Shown: piece after piece, positions 5,617-7,523 of the stretch
Layout: each line of letters begins with the position of its first letter
Numbering within the stretch: the stretch's first letter is position 1
Source of the DNA: Bacillota bacterium
GTDB lineage: Bacteria > Bacillota > Clostridia > Lachnospirales > Lachnospiraceae
Assembly (NCBI GenBank): GCA_017861355.1
Contig: JAGFXQ010000161.1
Location: forward strand, 1-7,523
DNA length: 7,523 nucleotides
Direction: 5' to 3'
Program-made: the position numbers and the translations under genes
Notes under the pieces: generated by a model
Seen by the model: only the letters and a program-made list of their open reading frames with translations
Told to the model about the DNA's origin: nothing
Database searches by the model: none

Positions 5617-6249
5617 ATGAATCTTTTTCTAAAAACAAAAAGCAGAATTTCCTACTATAACTCAGCTGAGAAAGCCACCGCCTATGAAATGGGAAGTACA
5701 TTATCCGAGCTGATTAAAGAACATGTGTTGCTTAATCGAACCATCATCTTTCTGTGCATTGGTTCTGATCGGGCAACCGGCGATTGTCTGGGCCCGATTA
5801 TCGGATATAAATTATCCATCCAGGATGAATTCGGACACGCTTACACCGGTTCTGGATTCAAAAAGTATCATAATTATTATGTCTATGGCACTCTGGAAGA
5901 ACCTGTTCATGCAAAAAATCTAAAAGAGACAGTGAATACGATCTATCAATCCCATGAGGATGCTTTCGTAATTGCCATCGATGCGTCCCTCGGCAGATCC
6001 GATCACGTCGGCTATATCACCCTGGGAGAAGGACCGCTCAAGCCTGGAGCCGGAGTGGATAAGGATCTTCCGGCTGTAGGCGATATCTTCATTACCGGTA
6101 TCGTTAATTTCTCCGGTATGCTCGACAATATGCTGCTTCAGACGACCAGACTCAATGTCGTTATGATGATGGCAGATCAAATCTGTCTTGCAATCAATTA
6201 TTGCATCGGTAAGTTGAACCCATTATCTCTTACTTGTTCCAAACAATAG
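5617..6249 (+). CDS. yyaC: Spore protease-like protein YyaC
   Basis: A 210-residue member of the YyaC family, related to the germination protease GPR and the HybD-type maturation protease fold, found in endospore formers. Its exact substrate is not established. The family motifs are in order: FLCIGSDRATGDCLGPIIG (45-63) with Asp51 and Asp56, YVYGTLEEPVHAKNL (88-102), IAIDASLGR (119-127) with Asp122, GEGPLKPGAGV (137-147), GDIFITGIVNFSG (155-167) and TRLNVVMMMAD (177-187). Length is close to the family norm. Residues about 68-87 (a Gly/His/Tyr-rich stretch) appear longer than the short link I expect there. The ATG has AAAGG 12 nt upstream, a long spacing, but the next in-frame Met (25) would cut into the conserved N-terminal part. 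The gene stands alone on its strand and ends in a strong terminator. Confidence 0.92.
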   Translation: MNLFLKTKSRISYYNSAEKATAYEMGSTLSELIKEHVLLNRTIIFLCIGSDRATGDCLGPIIGYKLSIQDEFGHAYTGSGFKKYHNYYVYGTLEEPVHAKNLKETVNTIYQSHEDAFVIAIDASLGRSDHVGYITLGEGPLKPGAGVDKDLPAVGDIFITGIVNFSGMLDNMLLQTTRLNVVMMMADQICLAINYCIGKLNPLSLTCSKQ

Positions 6250-6253
6250 AATA

Positions 6254-6299
6254 GGCTGTTGCAAAATTATATTTTTGCAACAGCCCTGGTTATTTTTTG
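6254..6299 (+). terminator. Rho-independent terminator of yyaC
   Basis: A perfect 13-bp stem, GGCTGTTGCAAAA (6254-6266) with TTTTGCAACAGCC (6273-6285), has a 6-nt loop and is followed by TGGTTATTTTTT. It begins 4 nt after the yyaC stop. The convergent minus-strand gene ends at 6301, so the hairpin may also slow transcription from that side, though no U-run follows there. Confidence 0.92.
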
Positions 6300-6300
6300 A

Positions 6301-7422
6301 TTATACTACCGCGCCCTCTTCCTTCTCTAATGTAAGCTTATAGAAGGCAACCGCTTCTGATATATTCGCAGCATTTCCTGCTTGAAGGATGCTGATTAAG
6401 GCATCCACCCTTTTTAATGTCATATACTCCTTCCCAAGGAAGGGTTCATACTCGCTGGCAATCTTAATTGTCAGCGCTTTTATCTTCTCCTCGGACTTTC
6501 CCAAGGCATTCCTTACTTTATCGTATTCCATCCTTTGTTCGGATAACCTGTCTTTGTAATTTGCTTCGATCTCAGAGACTATAATCTGATAAGTGGAATT
6601 ATCAAAGGTGGAAAGTGCAGTTTTCTTCTGTTCCGCTACCTCGGATCTTTCCTGATCAAGCTTGGCAAGTTCTGCATCATAATCCTGCAGTCCGTATGCA
6701 CTTTCATCTCGATCCTTCCGTATGTTCTTACGGATCACCGCCATTTTCTTCTTATTGACTCTGATCTGCCTCCGGAATCCCCGCACCTTTCCGATCTCCT
6801 CGGCAAATCTTCCCTTCGTACGATTACCGGTAAGAAGATACCATCCACCAAAGAATATGACGGTTATTACATACGTAAGAATCAGGTACAGAATTCGTTC
6901 TTCTCTGAGTAAGAAGAAATAAATTCCGCATGGAATTAGTAGTAAAGTGATTAATAAGGTTATAATAATAAGGATATAGTCTGTGAAACAGGACGGCGAA
7001 TAGAGAGCATAAAACAGCTTCGTATTGCAAAATCGGGGAATATGTCTCTGCTTAAACAAGGTCTTCGCATCAAGCTTCAGCTTCTCATTCTCCGACTTTA
7101 GGGATGACGTCTCGACTTCAATACGCTGCGAAACCTTCGCATTCTTGCTTCTCTCACGTTTCTCTCGAATGCGTTTCATTCTGGTCTGGAGCTTATCCTC
7201 CTGCTGGTCAAAGGTGGTCTCGATCTCCTGTCTGCGCTTCTTCGTCGTCTTCTGGATCTCTTCCTTCATGACTTGCTCCAGGTCAGCGATGCTGTTCTCC
7301 AACGTCTCTTCCTCTAACAGAAAAGAATCATTATTTGACTGATACCCGTACAGCTCTAAGAGACATTCCTTAATCTCATTCAACTGATCTGTACCACCGG
7401 ATAATAAATTACTGCCATCCAT
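6301..7422 (-). CDS. Unrecognised coiled-coil protein with two central TM helices
   Basis: I do not recognise a named family. From Met at 7422 it has 373 residues. About 35-125 is strongly charged and helical (rich in E, K, R, Q; e.g. KTTKKRRQEIETT at 58-70), a likely coiled coil. Two TM helices follow at about 148-172 and 176-197, joined by a very short turn, so both ends should lie on the same side, probably the cytoplasm. About 205-320 is a second charged helical region, likely coiled coil. The C-terminus LKRVDALISILQAGNAANIS then EAVAFYK (336-362) resembles the 'D-x-I-x-x-L-x-x-G-R-A-x-x-x-x-E-A-x-x-x-Y' ending seen in many Firmicute hypothetical proteins. GGGAGG lies 7 nt before the Met at 7422; the in-frame ATG at 7437 lacks such a site. 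A structural, tethering or sensing role at the membrane is a guess. Confidence 0.8.
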   Translation of the reverse strand: MDGSNLLSGGTDQLNEIKECLLELYGYQSNNDSFLLEEETLENSIADLEQVMKEEIQKTTKKRRQEIETTFDQQEDKLQTRMKRIREKRERSKNAKVSQRIEVETSSLKSENEKLKLDAKTLFKQRHIPRFCNTKLFYALYSPSCFTDYILIIITLLITLLLIPCGIYFFLLREERILYLILTYVITVIFFGGWYLLTGNRTKGRFAEEIGKVRGFRRQIRVNKKKMAVIRKNIRKDRDESAYGLQDYDAELAKLDQERSEVAEQKKTALSTFDNSTYQIIVSEIEANYKDRLSEQRMEYDKVRNALGKSEEKIKALTIKIASEYEPFLGKEYMTLKRVDALISILQAGNAANISEAVAFYKLTLEKEEGAVV

Positions 7423-7454
7423 CGGACTACCTCCCATAAGATACCATTTTTTTC

Positions 7455-7483
7455 ATTTTACTTCTTTTTACTGCTTCGGTCAA
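7455..7483 (-). promoter_or_regulatory. Candidate sigma-A promoter for the coiled-coil protein gene
   Basis: On the minus strand TTGACC (7478-7483, 5 of 6), exactly 17 nt of spacer and TAAAAT (7455-7460, 5 of 6). It would give a leader of about 25 nt before the Met at 7422. It overlaps the end of a possible upstream gene, so it may be an internal promoter or a chance match. Confidence 0.45.
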
Positions 7484-7523
7484 GTATAGCCTCCAATAAG
7501 TAACAGAGCTTTGTATAATTGAA
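7458..7523 (-). CDS. Possible 3' end of an upstream minus-strand gene (partial)
   Basis: The frame is open from the right edge to TAA at 7458-7460 and encodes 21 residues ending LLEAILDRSSKKK, which looks like an amphipathic C-terminal helix with a basic tail. The stop lies 35 bp before the next start at 7422, an operon-like spacing. A stretch this short is open by chance about a third of the time, so the call is tentative and no function can be given. Confidence 0.35.
   Translation of the reverse strand, partial: FNYTKLCYLLEAILDRSSKKK

Noticed and set aside
7025..7342. Plus-strand 105-codon frame inside the coiled-coil gene
   Set aside because: It is antisense to a supported gene; its Ser/Phe/Arg-rich composition is the reverse of the Glu/Lys/Arg-rich coiled coil.
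7429..7485. Tiny TTG-start ORF (18 codons) after GGAGG, ending over the ribosome binding site of the coiled-coil gene
   Set aside because: The GGAGG and spacing are good and the overlap recalls translational coupling, but the sequence is equally explained by the end of an upstream gene and a promoter. The peptide has no recognisable feature.
1..7523. CRISPR arrays, insertion sequences, tRNA genes, phage or toxin-antitoxin genes
   Set aside because: No regularly spaced direct repeats, transposase motifs, cloverleaf sequences or matching small gene pairs were found on either strand.

Overview
The window looks like chromosomal DNA of an anaerobic, spore-forming member of the Clostridia, most likely the Lachnospiraceae. 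Reasons: moderately AT-rich DNA, strong GGAGG-type ribosome binding sites, a YyaC-type spore protein, a DUF5711 protein beside a CvpA protein, and a KDPG aldolase fused to a VOC-like domain. The family assignment is inference; no complete marker gene lies in the window.

Left edge (1-626). On the minus strand, two tandem sigma-A type promoters, each with TTGACA, a 17-nt spacer and A-rich DNA upstream, lie 93 bp apart. They lead into a structured untranslated leader running off the left end. This is the layout of a rRNA operon promoter, so 16S rRNA probably starts just beyond base 1. A doubtful 81-codon ORF overlaps the upstream promoter.

Central minus-strand block (627-5275). In transcription order this holds a membrane-anchored protein (degenerate MPN/JAB-like domain, TM helix, acidic linker, C-terminal LysM), a DUF5711 protein (TM anchor plus probable extracellular beta-propeller), a CvpA-family membrane protein and an Eda-type aldolase. 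A structured terminator and a candidate promoter separate the first gene from the other three. A 113-bp imperfect palindrome fills much of the gap between the DUF5711 and CvpA genes. The first three products are all predicted envelope proteins; the aldolase seems to be a metabolic passenger 42 bp downstream.

Right part (5276-7523). A 340-bp divergent intergenic region separates the LysM gene from yyaC on the plus strand. yyaC ends in a textbook terminator (6254-6299). Converging on it from the right is a minus-strand gene for an unrecognised coiled-coil protein with two TM helices. At the right edge, 66 bases may be the 3' end of a further minus-strand gene.

Start codons: for three minus-strand genes the longest ORF begins upstream of the likely start. 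The Shine-Dalgarno sequences or family alignment favour starts at 5260 (LysM/MPN), 2324 (CvpA) and 7422 (coiled-coil protein). The aldolase starts with GTG.

Most unusual items: the dead-MPN/LysM fusion, the long intergenic palindrome, and the unclassified coiled-coil membrane protein. No CRISPR array, insertion sequence, tRNA or phage gene was seen.
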